Positions 31,914-39,863 are shown, counted from the first letter of the stretch. The stretch: DNA of 39,863 nucleotides from an uncultured Flavobacteriaceae bacterium (GCA_913052585.1 CAJXEB010000018.1:1-39863), one strand, 5' to 3'. Notes: generated by a model from the sequence alone, not told the origin. Made by a program: numbers and translations.

Positions 31914-32264
31914 ATGAATTTCCGTTTTCCAAAATCAGAAAAACTTAAAAGTAAAAAAACAATAGAACTTCTTTTTACGAAGGGAAAATCACTTACCAAA
32001 TATCCAGTAAAAGTATTTTACTTCCCTTCTGAAAACGCAAAAATTACACAGGCTGCTTTTGCTGTTCCTAAGCGGAATTTTAAAAGTGCAGTAGACAGAA
32101 ATCGCATAAAAAGACAACTTAGAGAAGTGTACAGACTTCAGAAACATTTGTTAAAAAACGAAGGAGAGTTAAAGTTTGCGTTGTTCTTTTTATATATTGG
32201 TAAAGAAAAATTACCATATTCCACAATTGAAACATCACTAAAGGCAGTGATTAATAAAATATAA
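31914..32264 (+). CDS. rnpA: ribonuclease P protein component
   Basis: A 116-residue basic protein that supports the RNase P RNA in tRNA 5' processing. The signature is FAVPKRNFKSAVDRNRIKRQ (the RNR motif), followed by LREVYRLQKH. The N-terminus RFPKSEKLKSKKTIELLFTK is also typical. The S41 protease gene starts one base after its stop codon, a linkage seen in Bacteroidota, and it may share a transcript. A TACTTTTA box just before the ATG (one mismatch) suggests a very short leader. The usual rpmH neighbour is absent. Confidence 0.95.
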   Translation: MNFRFPKSEKLKSKKTIELLFTKGKSLTKYPVKVFYFPSENAKITQAAFAVPKRNFKSAVDRNRIKRQLREVYRLQKHLLKNEGELKFALFFLYIGKEKLPYSTIETSLKAVINKI

Positions 32265-32265
32265 A

Positions 32266-33888
32266 ATGAAAAAGAAGATTCTCATTCCTATTCTTGCTTT
32301 AGGAATCCTTTTTACAACCGTTAGTTTTAAAGGAGATTTTTTTGAAATCGCCAAACAAATAGAAATATTTACTACGCTTTTTAAAGAGTTAAATATGAAT
32401 TATGTTGATGAAACAACCCCTTCAGATTTAATGAACAAAGCGATTAAAGGAATGTTAGCAGATCTAGATCCCTATACGGTTTATTGGAACGAACAAGAAG
32501 TAGAAGATGCTCGTATTAACAATTCTGGGATGTATACAGGAATTGGAGCAACCGTTAGAAACAAGGATAATAAAATGATAATTATCGAGCCTTTTAAAGG
32601 GTTTCCAGCAGATAAGGCGGGTTTAAAATCGGGCGATCAAATTATTAAAATCGGAAATATTACGCTTTCAGATAACGAAGGTGATGCTAGCGAATTATTA
32701 AAAGGTACGGCAGATTCTGAAGTTAAATTAACCTATTTGCGTGAAGGAAAAACAGAAACAACGACCTTAACTCGAGGTGCTATAGATGTTCATGCGGTAC
32801 CGTTTTATCAATTAATAAACGATGATATTGGCTATATTGTATTGTCTAAATTTAATAGAAAAACTACGGTTGAGACAAAAGCGGCTTTAGAAGATTTAAA
32901 ATCGCAAGGTGCTACAAAAATCATACTTGATTTAAGAGGAAATCCGGGCGGATTATTAACGGAAGCAATTAACATTGTTAATTTATTTGTTCCAAAGGGA
33001 GAATCCATTGTAACTACAAAATCGGCTGTAAAAAAGTATAATAAAACCTATAAAACTCAAAAACCTGCTTTTGATACAGAAATACCGCTAGTGGTTTTGG
33101 TAAACGGAAGAAGTGCATCGGCTAGTGAAATAGTTTCTGGTGGATTGCAAGACTTGGATAGAGCAGTTATTATTGGCGCCCGTAGTTTTGGAAAAGGATT
33201 GGTGCAACGTCCAAAAAAGCTAACATATGGTACTCAATTAAAAGTGACTATTTCAAGATATTATACTCCAAGCGGAAGGTGTATTCAAGCGCTTGATTAT
33301 TGGAATCGTGATGAAAATGGAGATCCCGTTCGTGTAGACGTTAAAGAATACAACTCCTTTAAAACAAAAGGCGGAAGAACTGTTTACGATGGTGGAGGTA
33401 TTATGCCAGACATCGAATTAAAATCAGGAAAATTTAGCCCAATTACTACTGCTTTACTTAAAGATCAGGCGATTTTTGATTATGCTACTAATTATTATTA
33501 CACTCACAAGGTGGAGGATTGGAATAATTTTTCATTTTCTAATAGTGACTTTCAAGATTTTCTAAAGTTTTTAAAAACGAATAATTTTGAATACGAAACT
33601 GAATCTGAAAAGTTATTTTCAGAAGCTTTACGCAAATCAGAAGATGAACATTTACAAAAAGAAATTTCTTCTAGTTATAATCAATTAATGATTGCTGTAG
33701 ATAATGCTAAGGAAAAAGCATTGGTTGAAAAGAAAGAGGAAATTATTAATTTATTAAGTGATGAAATATTAAAACGTTATTTTTATCGTGACGGGATGTA
33801 TAAGTATCATTTAAATCATAGTCCTGAAATTTTGGAAGCAGTTTCTGTGCTTAAAAACGAATCGAAATACCAAAAAATATTAAAGTAA
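32266..33888 (+). CDS. S41-family carboxyl-terminal processing protease
   Basis: A 540-residue envelope protease with an N-terminal signal or anchor (LIPILALGILFTTVSFKGDF). A PDZ domain lies at about residues 80-170 (GIGATVRNKDNKMIIIEPFK, GFPADKAGLKSGDQIIKIG). The tail-specific protease core has the nucleophile motif S283-ASAS-E288 and the general-base Lys310 in RSFGKGLVQ. The final 150 residues are helical and acidic/basic-rich. It would clip C-termini of exported proteins. The gene is tightly coupled with rnpA upstream and the sterol-desaturase-like gene 3 bp downstream. Confidence 0.94.
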   Translation: MKKKILIPILALGILFTTVSFKGDFFEIAKQIEIFTTLFKELNMNYVDETTPSDLMNKAIKGMLADLDPYTVYWNEQEVEDARINNSGMYTGIGATVRNKDNKMIIIEPFKGFPADKAGLKSGDQIIKIGNITLSDNEGDASELLKGTADSEVKLTYLREGKTETTTLTRGAIDVHAVPFYQLINDDIGYIVLSKFNRKTTVETKAALEDLKSQGATKIILDLRGNPGGLLTEAINIVNLFVPKGESIVTTKSAVKKYNKTYKTQKPAFDTEIPLVVLVNGRSASASEIVSGGLQDLDRAVIIGARSFGKGLVQRPKKLTYGTQLKVTISRYYTPSGRCIQALDYWNRDENGDPVRVDVKEYNSFKTKGGRTVYDGGGIMPDIELKSGKFSPITTALLKDQAIFDYATNYYYTHKVEDWNNFSFSNSDFQDFLKFLKTNNFEYETESEKLFSEALRKSEDEHLQKEISSSYNQLMIAVDNAKEKALVEKKEEIINLLSDEILKRYFYRDGMYKYHLNHSPEILEAVSVLKNESKYQKILK

Positions 33889-33891
33889 TAA

Positions 33892-34713
33892 ATGGAAGAA
33901 TTTTTAGGGTTTTTTGAACATTTGCCAACATGGATAAAAGCTACTTGGATTCTTTTTTTTCTTACTTTTTTTTGGATCATTGAAGGGTATTATTCATTTT
34001 ATAAAAACCCTGTTAGTAAATGGAAACATGCTAAAACTAATATCATCCTTTTATTGATGGTTGTGGTTATTAATTCTGTTTTTGGAGTTTTACTAATTTT
34101 TGTTGATGGCTGGCTAAGTGAATCTGGCTTTGGATTACTTCATTTAATTGACACCCAATTATGGATTAAGCTATTAATCTCTATTGTTGTATTGGATTTT
34201 ACCTCTCAATATTTTGTTCATTTTTTATTACATAAAGTTAGGTGGATGTGGCGCTTACACATCGTTCATCATACCGACAAACATGTGGATGTTACCACAG
34301 GAACTAGACACCATCCATTGGATTTTTTAATACGAGAATCTTTTGCATTGATGGTTGTAGTATTAATGGGAATGCCGGTTTCATTTTACTTTTTATACAG
34401 AATGATCACCATCCCTTTTACTTACTTTAATCACGCAAACATCTCCTTACCGCTTTGGTTAGATAAGGGTTTAAGTTATTTAATCGTCTCTCCAAATATG
34501 CATAAATTTCATCATCATAATGAATTGCCTTGGACAGATAGTAATTTTGGTAATGTCCTTTCTATTTGGGATCGTATTTTTGGAACCTTTGTTTATGATG
34601 ATCCAACTAAGATTGTGTATGGCTTAGACTCTTCAGAACATACCAACGATGAAGATGTGTTGTTTCAACTTAGAATACCCTTTAATAAAGACGTTAAGTC
34701 TATCAATAAATAA
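33892..34713 (+). CDS. sterol desaturase / fatty-acid hydroxylase family membrane protein
   Basis: A 273-residue integral membrane protein with the di-iron histidine clusters of the fatty-acid-hydroxylase superfamily: HFLLHK, HIVHH, RHHPLD and HKFHHHNE. About four hydrophobic helices (LFFLTFFWIIEGYYSF, IILLLMVVVINSVFGVLLIF, and others) surround the clusters. The substrate is a lipid or other hydrophobic molecule that cannot be specified; unlike CrtZ, it is not in the pigment cluster. It lies 3 bp after the S41 gene and is probably co-transcribed with rnpA-S41. Confidence 0.88.
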   Translation: MEEFLGFFEHLPTWIKATWILFFLTFFWIIEGYYSFYKNPVSKWKHAKTNIILLLMVVVINSVFGVLLIFVDGWLSESGFGLLHLIDTQLWIKLLISIVVLDFTSQYFVHFLLHKVRWMWRLHIVHHTDKHVDVTTGTRHHPLDFLIRESFALMVVVLMGMPVSFYFLYRMITIPFTYFNHANISLPLWLDKGLSYLIVSPNMHKFHHHNELPWTDSNFGNVLSIWDRIFGTFVYDDPTKIVYGLDSSEHTNDEDVLFQLRIPFNKDVKSINK

Positions 34714-34720
34714 ATGGAAT

Positions 34721-34898
34721 AGAATTATAAGTAATTGTAATCCATTTTTTACGGGCAATATTCTGTTAGCTGAGAATAAAGTAAGTGTGTTTTTACTTTG
34801 TAATTTAATTGTCAAGAACATAAAATGGAGACATAGAGGTTTCAGCGTTAGATCCAATAGCCGTCATGGGTGGACACACTTTAGAGGTTCAAGATTAA
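34721..34898 (+). pseudogene. remnant of a DUF302 gene with two frameshifts
   Basis: The gap after the sterol-desaturase gene reads, in frame from 34724, as IISNCNPFFTGNILLAENKV, SVFLLCNLIVK. It then shifts frame over about 15 bp (two apparent single-base losses near 34814-34828) and continues NGDIEVSALDPIAVMGGHTL, EVQD, stop. The order CNP..LL.AENK(I/V)GV.LPCN.IV.E...GDIEVSA.DP(I/V)A.M is the conserved DUF302 core. DUF302 proteins are small, often linked to sulfur-oxidising or heavy-metal-stress contexts, but are not well characterised. The upstream half is absent. Confidence 0.65.
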
Positions 34899-34920
34899 AT
34901 GAAAAGAGAAATTTATAAAT

Positions 34921-35241
34921 ATGATACTATCAACAACAGATGAAATTCCAAATAAAGAAATTAGTGAAATTCTTGGTATTGCTCGGGGAAGTACCGTAAG
35001 AGCAAGAAGTGTTGGTCGTGATTTTTTTGCAGGATTAAAAAACTTGGTTGGAGGAGAAATTAGTGAATACACTCAATTACAAGCGGAGTCTAGAGAGCAA
35101 GCATTAGATAGAATGCAAAAAGATGGGGAGAAAATGGGTGCAGATGCGGTTATAAATATTAGACTTACTACTTCTATGGTGATGCAGGGTTGTTCTGAGA
35201 TATTAGCTTATGGTACTGCGGTAAAACTAAGTAATTATTAA
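34921..35241 (+). CDS. UPF0145 (YbjQ-like) heavy-metal-binding domain protein
   Basis: A 106-residue protein of the YbjQ/UPF0145 family, known from structures as a pentamer with a predicted metal-binding role. It starts MILSTTDEIPNKEISEILGI and continues RGSTVRARSVGRDFFAGLKN, GEISEYTQLQAESREQALDR and GADAVINIRLTTSMVMQG, the usual family core. No cysteine-rich metal site is seen, so function remains open. It is downstream of the decayed DUF302 gene; both families are associated with metal or stress responses in other genomes, which may have been a functional pairing. Confidence 0.9.
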   Translation: MILSTTDEIPNKEISEILGIARGSTVRARSVGRDFFAGLKNLVGGEISEYTQLQAESREQALDRMQKDGEKMGADAVINIRLTTSMVMQGCSEILAYGTAVKLSNY

Positions 35242-35541
35242 TTTTAAATTTTTTTTCATAAAGAGTATAAAAAAAACATTTAGGTGTACATAATAGAAAT
35301 AAAATCTCCTAGGGATTTTATTTAATTGTTGCAATTCATTGAAAGTGAACGGTAAAAAGAAAGAAAATAGAAAACAGAATTAAATCGAATAATCCAAACG
35401 CAGAAAACAACGAAATAGAAACGTCTTATAAAATTAATTACTGGTTTTATCTTATTTACGAAAGTACTCGCGACATTGCTATTTGTGTTTTATTTATTAG
35501 GTTTAGTGCTTAAACCACATAAATTCCTGTATCGGTAAGTG
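35242..35541. other. gap with a hairpin and a possible membrane-protein remnant
   Basis: AAAATC and GATTTT with an inner C-G core form a terminator-like hairpin at 35311-35329. From about 35422 to 35538 the plus strand reads LIKLITGFILFTKVLATLLF, VFYLLGLVLKPHKFLYR, stop, with no start codon and closed by TAG immediately upstream. It looks like the tail of a small membrane protein, but the family is not recognised. Nothing else is seen. Confidence 0.35.
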
Positions 35542-35982
35542 TTATTTCCTTATCATTTTAATATGAGGAATGCCATCTTCTAAATATTCATCACCAAAAG
35601 ATTTAAAACCTAGGTTGCTATAAAATTTATTTAGATAACATTGAGCTGATATTTTTATAGTATTTGTATGATAATGATTTTCTATAGCTTCTATTGAGTT
35701 ATTCATGAGTTGATTTCCTCTTTTAAATTTCCGTTGCGATTCCTTTACAACTACTCGTCCAATAGAAGCTTCTTTAAAATAATCTCCTGGTTGAAAACAA
35801 CGCGTATAAGCAATTATTTCATTTTCAACTATTCCAATAATGTGTAATGCTTTTTGGTCTTTACCATCAATATCCTGGTACGCACAGTCTTGTTCTACTA
35901 CAAATACTTCAGATCGTAATTGAAGTATTTCATATAGTTCAATTGTAGATAGTTCGTTAAATGTTTTAATACTAATCTTCAT
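35542..35982 (-). CDS. elaA: ElaA-type GNAT acetyltransferase
   Basis: A 146-residue N-acetyltransferase of the ElaA subfamily. The start MKISIKTFNELSTIELYEIL is followed by LRSEVFVVEQDCAYQDIDGK, the ElaA signature. SIGRVVVKESQRKFKRGNQL is the acetyl-CoA pyrophosphate loop region (R/Q-x-x-G-x-G/A variant). The C-terminal half has KISAQCYLNKFYSNLGFKSF and the EDGIPHIKM end. The substrate is unknown. The gene follows the CDF transporter gene by one base and is probably the last gene of the rpiB-CDF-elaA transcript. Confidence 0.92.
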   Translation of the reverse strand: MKISIKTFNELSTIELYEILQLRSEVFVVEQDCAYQDIDGKDQKALHIIGIVENEIIAYTRCFQPGDYFKEASIGRVVVKESQRKFKRGNQLMNNSIEAIENHYHTNTIKISAQCYLNKFYSNLGFKSFGDEYLEDGIPHIKMIRK

Positions 35983-35983
35983 A

Positions 35984-36889
35984 TTAATCTTGAATAATTA
36001 AATCTTTAGGATCGTCCTTTTTAAATTCTGGTTGAAAATTACTATGGTTAATATTAAAATTTTTTAATAAAATTTGTTCTATTTCTTCTAAAATAACATC
36101 AAATTCAGAAATATTAATATCATTAAAAAATTCTATATGTGCTTCTATATGAATCTCGTCTTCGTTTAATTCCCAAACATGTACATGATGAACGTTTTTA
36201 ATGGCAGAATTTATTTTAATAGCCTTTGTTACTTCTTCTATATTTATATATTCTGGAGTAAACAACATTAATATTCTAAATGATTTTTTTAATAAATCAT
36301 AACCCATAAAAATTAGATAGAGCGCAATTAAAATAGTTAATAAGCTATCTACCCAAAACCAATAAAAATATTTCATTAATAAACCTCCAATTAACACTGC
36401 AACAGAAGCTGCCATATCGGTGAATAAATGTAAATATGCAGATTGCATATTCATATTTTCTTTTGCTTCACTTTTTAAAAGAAGTACACTAAATCCATTT
36501 GCAAAAACTGCTAATAATGCCAACCATATTACTAAATTACTTTCAATTTCTTGAGGGTTGTAAAATCTAATAATCGCCTCATAAACAAGATATATAGCGA
36601 TAATTATTAAGGATGCTGAATTTACAAATGCAGCAATTATTTCAGCTCGTTTATAACCAAATGTTCTAGCTTTAGAAGCTTCTTTTTTAGTAAATAAATT
36701 AGCCACATAACTTATAATTAATGAAATAACATCGGTTAAATTATGTAATGCGTCTGATAGTAAAGCTAAACTTCCAGACAATATCCCTCCTATAACTTGA
36801 GCTATTGTTATAAGTATGTTTAATCCAATTGTAAAGAGTAATTTTTTACCTTTTAAATCACTATGATTATGGGTGTGATTTGATTTCAT
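35984..36889 (-). CDS. CDF-family cation efflux transporter
   Basis: A 301-residue cation diffusion facilitator exporting Zn2+ or a similar divalent metal in exchange for protons. Six membrane helices hold the metal sites: HxxxD in helix 2 (LLSDALHNLTDVISL) and HxxxD in helix 5 (YLHLFTDMAASVAVLIGG). The cytosolic C-terminal domain (VTKAIKINSAIKNVHHVHVW, IHIEAHIEF) is a CDF dimerisation fold. The N-terminus (KSNHTHNHSDLKG) is histidine-rich. This is the ZitB/CzcD subgroup. It lies between rpiB (6 bp upstream) and elaA. Confidence 0.94.
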   Translation of the reverse strand: MKSNHTHNHSDLKGKKLLFTIGLNILITIAQVIGGILSGSLALLSDALHNLTDVISLIISYVANLFTKKEASKARTFGYKRAEIIAAFVNSASLIIIAIYLVYEAIIRFYNPQEIESNLVIWLALLAVFANGFSVLLLKSEAKENMNMQSAYLHLFTDMAASVAVLIGGLLMKYFYWFWVDSLLTILIALYLIFMGYDLLKKSFRILMLFTPEYINIEEVTKAIKINSAIKNVHHVHVWELNEDEIHIEAHIEFFNDINISEFDVILEEIEQILLKNFNINHSNFQPEFKKDDPKDLIIQD

Positions 36890-36895
36890 AAAAAT

Positions 36896-37327
36896 TTAAG
36901 AACAAGCAATTTTATCGACTCTTGTTTGATGTCTTCCTCCTTCAAATTTAGTATTTAAAAAAACAACTACCATTGCTATTGCTTGAGGTATGCTAGTATA
37001 TCGCGCAGGAATACTTAAAATATTTGCATTATTATGAAGTCTAGCTAATTCGGTAAGTTCTTTATTCCAACAAAGTGCAGCTCGTACTTCTTTATACTTA
37101 TTTGCTGTCATTGCAGCACCATTTCCAGATCCACAAATTATAATACCTAAATCTACTTTTTGAGTAGCTACATCTTTAGCAACAGGGTGTATAAAGTCTG
37201 GATAATCTACACTGTCTTCAGTATCCGTTCCATAATTTGTAACAGATATATCTTTAGATTTTAAAAATTTTACAATTGCTTCTTTATATGCTGGTCCAGC
37301 ATGATCATTTCCAATAGCTATTTTCAT
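36896..37327 (-). CDS. rpiB: ribose-5-phosphate isomerase B
   Basis: RpiB interconverts ribose-5-phosphate and ribulose-5-phosphate in the pentose phosphate pathway. The 143-residue protein has MKIAIGNDHAGPAYKEAI with His9, the active-site region VDLGIIICGSGNGAAMTANK with Cys65 as the base, and HNNANILSIPARY. There is full-length agreement with RpiB/LacAB. It is the first gene of the rpiB-CDF-elaA unit, and its upstream region is the AT-rich repeat block. Confidence 0.94.
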   Translation of the reverse strand: MKIAIGNDHAGPAYKEAIVKFLKSKDISVTNYGTDTEDSVDYPDFIHPVAKDVATQKVDLGIIICGSGNGAAMTANKYKEVRAALCWNKELTELARLHNNANILSIPARYTSIPQAIAMVVVFLNTKFEGGRHQTRVDKIACS

Positions 37328-37447
37328 TTCTCCTTTATTATTTTGTTAAAACAAAGATATTGTATAATTTTAATAAACAGTAGGTTAATAAAAGACTTTA
37401 CATTTTAATTATAAATTAAATTTAAAACTTAACTTATATTTTAAAAT

Positions 37448-37466
37448 AGTTAATAAAGTGTTGATA
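37448..37466 (+). repeat. 19-bp direct repeat, left copy
   Basis: AGTTAATAAAGTGTTGATA; differs from the right copy at one position (A versus T at base 9). Confidence 0.6.
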
Positions 37467-37700
37467 GCTGTTTATAGTTTTTATAAAAATAAATTTGGAT
37501 GTTAAATAAATAAATTCAATACCAATTTTTATTTTAATTAACCAAAAAAGTTAACCTTCTGTTATATAAAAGTTATCCTTTAAATAAGTTACTTTTTCAA
37601 CTTTATAAAAATAAATAGTTATAAAAAATTACCTGTTAATTACAGATGTTAACAATAGTTAATAGAAACCACTATCTATCTCTAATTCAAATAAAAAAGG

Positions 37701-37719
37701 AGTTAATATAGTGTTGATA
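37701..37719 (+). repeat. 19-bp direct repeat, right copy
   Basis: AGTTAATATAGTGTTGATA; 253 bp after the left copy, same orientation. The TGTTGATA end recurs at 37850-37857 in TTGTTGATAAGTG. Confidence 0.6.
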
Positions 37720-37876
37720 TCTTACTAAGAAAATGATTTAACTTAAAATCAAAACAAATCTTTTAAAAGTTATAGTAGCTATTAACAAGCAATAATAACC
37801 ATCATTTTATATTTAAATTTAATTAAAAAAAAAGGTATTATATAATAGTTGTTGATAAGTGTTTTTTAGATGAAAA

Positions 37877-38116
37877 TTAAACGATTTCTAATACAGTATC
37901 GTTGTTTAAATTATTTATAATTTTAATAGCTTTTTCTTTATCATTTTTATGAACTTGAAGTCTAATACCACCAAAAGCGTTAGAGTGAAATGGAAGAATA
38001 GTAATAGCGGTTTCATTTAAAAAAACATAATTAATACTTTCTTGTTGAAGTAGTAATTCTATAATAACATACTCACTAGTATAGGTGAATCTTGCTATAG
38101 TTATAAAATCTTTCAT
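37877..38116 (-). CDS. DUF2007 domain protein
   Basis: A 79-residue protein with the DUF2007 (putative prokaryotic signal-transducing) ferredoxin-like fold: FITIARFTYTSEYVIIELLL, QQESINYVFLNETAI, AFGGIRLQVHKNDKEKAIKI. The FGGIRLQV strand and the preceding variable loop are typical. No function is established; members are often fused to or near regulatory genes. It is divergent from rnr across 115 bp and lies next to the AT-rich repeat block. Confidence 0.85.
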   Translation of the reverse strand: MKDFITIARFTYTSEYVIIELLLQQESINYVFLNETAITILPFHSNAFGGIRLQVHKNDKEKAIKIINNLNNDTVLEIV

Positions 38117-38231
38117 AATTAATAAAAATATATTTTTAAAAGGATTTTTTATAAAGGTAATTAATAATAACAGTTTGTTAATACTAATACAAAAATTTAA
38201 AGCTTACTTTTACCATAATTAAAATTAAAAA

Positions 38232-39863
38232 ATGTCGAAAAGAAACAAGACGAGAAAGAAAACAAACGATTCCAACCTTACCCAAAGTATACTTACTACT
38301 TTAAGAAAACAAAATTCCAAACCAACTAATTATAAGCAGATTGCATCCATTTTAGATGTTACTGATACTACAACTAGGAATTTAATAATTAAAACATTAA
38401 AAAAACTTCAATCTGAAGATAAAATAGAAGAAATTTCTAGAGGAAAATATATTATTAAAGCTTCTAAAAATTATTATACCGGAAAAGCTGATGTTACTTC
38501 TCGGGGTCAGGCTTATATTGTTGTAGAGGATTTAGAAGATGATATTTTTATAAATAATAAAAATTTAAACCATACCCTACACGGTGATACGGTAGAGGTA
38601 TATGTTTTTAAAAGAAATAGAGGCGGAAAACAAGAAGGAGAAGTAACACAAATAATAGAACGAAAACGAACAGAATTTGTAGGTATTATAAAAATACAAG
38701 AACGTTTCGCTTTTGTAGAGTGTCAAGATGTTAAAATGTATACCGATATTTTTATTCCAAAAGAGAATATTAATACTGCAAAAGAAGGTGAAAAGGTTTT
38801 AGTAGAAATAGAAAGCTGGCCAGAAAAAGCTAGCTCTCCTTTCGGTAATGTAATTAAAGTATTAGGAAAGCCCGGAGAACATAATACAGAAATCCATTCC
38901 ATTTTAGCTCAATATGGATTACCATATGAGTTTGATAAAGAAGTGGAAGATTATGCAAATAATATAGATACTTCTATTAATAAAGAGGAAATTAAAAAGC
39001 GTCGCGATATGCGAGGTGATTTAACATTTACAATAGATCCAAAAGACGCTAAGGATTTTGATGATGCTTTATCTTTTAAAGCATTAGAAGATGGTACTTA
39101 TGAAATAGGAATTCATATTGCAGATGTTTCTCATTATTTAATTCCAGGAACTATTTTAGATACGGAAGCTTTTGATAGAGCAACCTCTGTTTATTTAGTA
39201 GATAGAGTGGTGCCAATGCTTCCTGAAGTATTATCAAATAATGCCTGTTCATTAAGACCTAACGAAGAAAAATTTACTTTTTCAGCTGTTTTTAAAATAA
39301 ATAATAAAGCAGAAGTAATAGATAAATGGTTTGGTAGAACAGTTACTTATAGTGATGCACGTTTTGCTTATGAAGAAGCACAACATGTAATTGAATCTAA
39401 TGTCATTCAGAGCGATAGCGAAGAATCTCAAACAGTTACTATACCTTCAGAAATATCTATCACAGGAAAAACGTACGAGGTTAAAAACACAATAACTGAA
39501 GCAATACTTAAATTAGATGAATTAGCTAAAATTCTTCGTAAAAAAAGAATGAAAGAAGGTGCTATTTCTTTCGATAAAGTAGAGGTTAAATTTAATTTAG
39601 ATGAAAACAACAATCCTGAAGGAGTCTATTTTAAAGAAAGTAAAGACGCTAATAAATTAATAGAAGAGTTTATGCTTCTAGCGAATAGAAGTGTTGCAGA
39701 ATTTATAGGAAAACAAAACCCTAAAAAAACATTTGTTTATCGGGTTCATGATAAACCTAATGATGATAAAATTGCTGCTTTACAAAATATTATTAAACAG
39801 TTTGGTTATAAGTTAGACACTCGGGATCGAAAAACCACTTCCAATTCTTTAAACAATTTATTA
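38232..39863 (+). CDS. rnr: ribonuclease R, 3' end missing
   Basis: RNase R degrades structured RNA 3' to 5' and is needed for RNA turnover and stress survival. The 544 residues before the window edge begin with a basic tail (MSKRNKTRKKTN) and a winged-helix RNase-R-type N-terminal domain (YKQIASILDVTDTTTRNLII). Two cold-shock-like OB domains follow (GKADVTSRGQAYIVVEDLED; FVGIIKIQERFAFVECQD). The RNB catalytic domain then has TIDPKDAKDFDDALSF with the metal-binding aspartates and YEIGIHIADVSHYL. The remaining RNB part and S1 domain lie outside. The start ATG at 38232 follows the last upstream stop in frame. Confidence 0.95.
   Translation, partial: MSKRNKTRKKTNDSNLTQSILTTLRKQNSKPTNYKQIASILDVTDTTTRNLIIKTLKKLQSEDKIEEISRGKYIIKASKNYYTGKADVTSRGQAYIVVEDLEDDIFINNKNLNHTLHGDTVEVYVFKRNRGGKQEGEVTQIIERKRTEFVGIIKIQERFAFVECQDVKMYTDIFIPKENINTAKEGEKVLVEIESWPEKASSPFGNVIKVLGKPGEHNTEIHSILAQYGLPYEFDKEVEDYANNIDTSINKEEIKKRRDMRGDLTFTIDPKDAKDFDDALSFKALEDGTYEIGIHIADVSHYLIPGTILDTEAFDRATSVYLVDRVVPMLPEVLSNNACSLRPNEEKFTFSAVFKINNKAEVIDKWFGRTVTYSDARFAYEEAQHVIESNVIQSDSEESQTVTIPSEISITGKTYEVKNTITEAILKLDELAKILRKKRMKEGAISFDKVEVKFNLDENNNPEGVYFKESKDANKLIEEFMLLANRSVAEFIGKQNPKKTFVYRVHDKPNDDKIAALQNIIKQFGYKLDTRDRKTTSNSLNNLL

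Larger units (their letters stand above)
37328..37876. other. AT-rich non-coding block with iterated TGTTGATA motifs; possible oriC
   Basis: This 549-bp stretch has no credible ORF and is extremely AT-rich by eye. A 19-bp near-perfect direct repeat occurs at 37448-37466 (AGTTAATAAAGTGTTGATA) and 37701-37719 (18 of 19 identical). The shared TGTTGATA occurs again at 37850-37857. TGTTTATAG (37469-37477) and TGTTAATT or TGTTAACA forms (37633-37654) add weaker copies. The nonamer TGTTGATAA (reverse TTATCAACA) is one base from the DnaA box TTATNCACA. Clustered DnaA-box-like nonamers in AT-rich DNA beside rnr and rpiB is suggestive of a replication origin, but could also be a regulatory leader. Confidence 0.4.

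Noticed and set aside
37328-37876. CRISPR array suspected from repeated short motifs
   Set aside because: The repeats are only 8-19 bp, irregularly spaced, and have no cas genes; the spacing does not fit an array.

Overview
The window looks like a chromosomal segment of a low-GC, pigmented, probably marine member of the Flavobacteriaceae (Bacteroidota). The basis is: a CrtI/CrtB/CrtZ/CrtYcd-type carotenoid cluster; a protein with a C-terminal type IX secretion (T9SS) sorting domain; promoters of the Bacteroidota type (TTG-N17..21-TAnnTTTG) with no Shine-Dalgarno sequences; an outer-membrane beta-barrel protein with a carboxypeptidase-like N-terminal domain; methylmalonyl-CoA epimerase; and very AT-rich DNA. 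No species can be named from the sequence alone.

Layout. 1-1809: divergent pdxA (cut by the left edge) and ribE, plus a tiny secreted/anchored protein. 1947-6705: minus-strand carotenoid genes in transcription order crtI-crtB, then a Bor-like lipoprotein, a small membrane protein, crtZ, lycopene cyclase and an SRPBCC protein. The predicted product is zeaxanthin from geranylgeranyl-PP. 6817-9686: a T9SS-exported protein made of a 690-bp tandem duplication of DUF4397 modules, and a MerR-type regulator with a cobalamin-binding domain, probably the light-sensing controller of the cluster. 9687-12032: an accessory stretch that reads as an integration scar, with a truncated tyrosine recombinase, iterated putative arm sites, tRNA-Met(CAT), and two degenerate tRNA 3' ends. 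A nitroreductase lies inside it. 12088-15188: mce, rbfA, a LolC/E-like permease and dusB. 15273-18292: a decayed HAD phosphatase gene and a large outer-membrane barrel protein. 18560-22636: lepA, a 4Fe-4S ferredoxin, and a ferredoxin-NADP reductase/2Fe-2S ferredoxin pair. 22681-27051: divergent CPA-type antiporter and SulP-type anion transporter with a long C-terminal extension. 27152-31496: operon of a metallo-beta-lactamase-fold hydrolase, an S8 subtilase lipoprotein and an M1 aminopeptidase. 31710-35241: rnpA, S41 protease, sterol-desaturase-like protein, UPF0145 protein, with two decayed genes between them. 35542-37327: minus-strand rpiB, CDF transporter and ElaA acetyltransferase. 37328-37876: an AT-rich repeat-containing non-coding block, a possible replication origin. 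37877-39863: DUF2007 protein and the 5' part of rnr.

Themes. (1) Light-regulated pigment synthesis: the MerR protein keeps the W-x9-EH and ExHxxG cobalamin motifs of CarH, but has Gln where Thermus CarH has the His that forms the light-state bis-His adduct. (2) Gene decay: several gaps that look empty hold recognisable remnants (DUF302, a PEMT-like methyltransferase tail, a HAD phosphatase, tRNA 3' ends, an integrase N-terminus). (3) No wholly new multi-gene defence or mobile system is evident. The least explained elements are the AT-rich repeat block upstream of rnr, the integration scar and the recent DUF4397 duplication.
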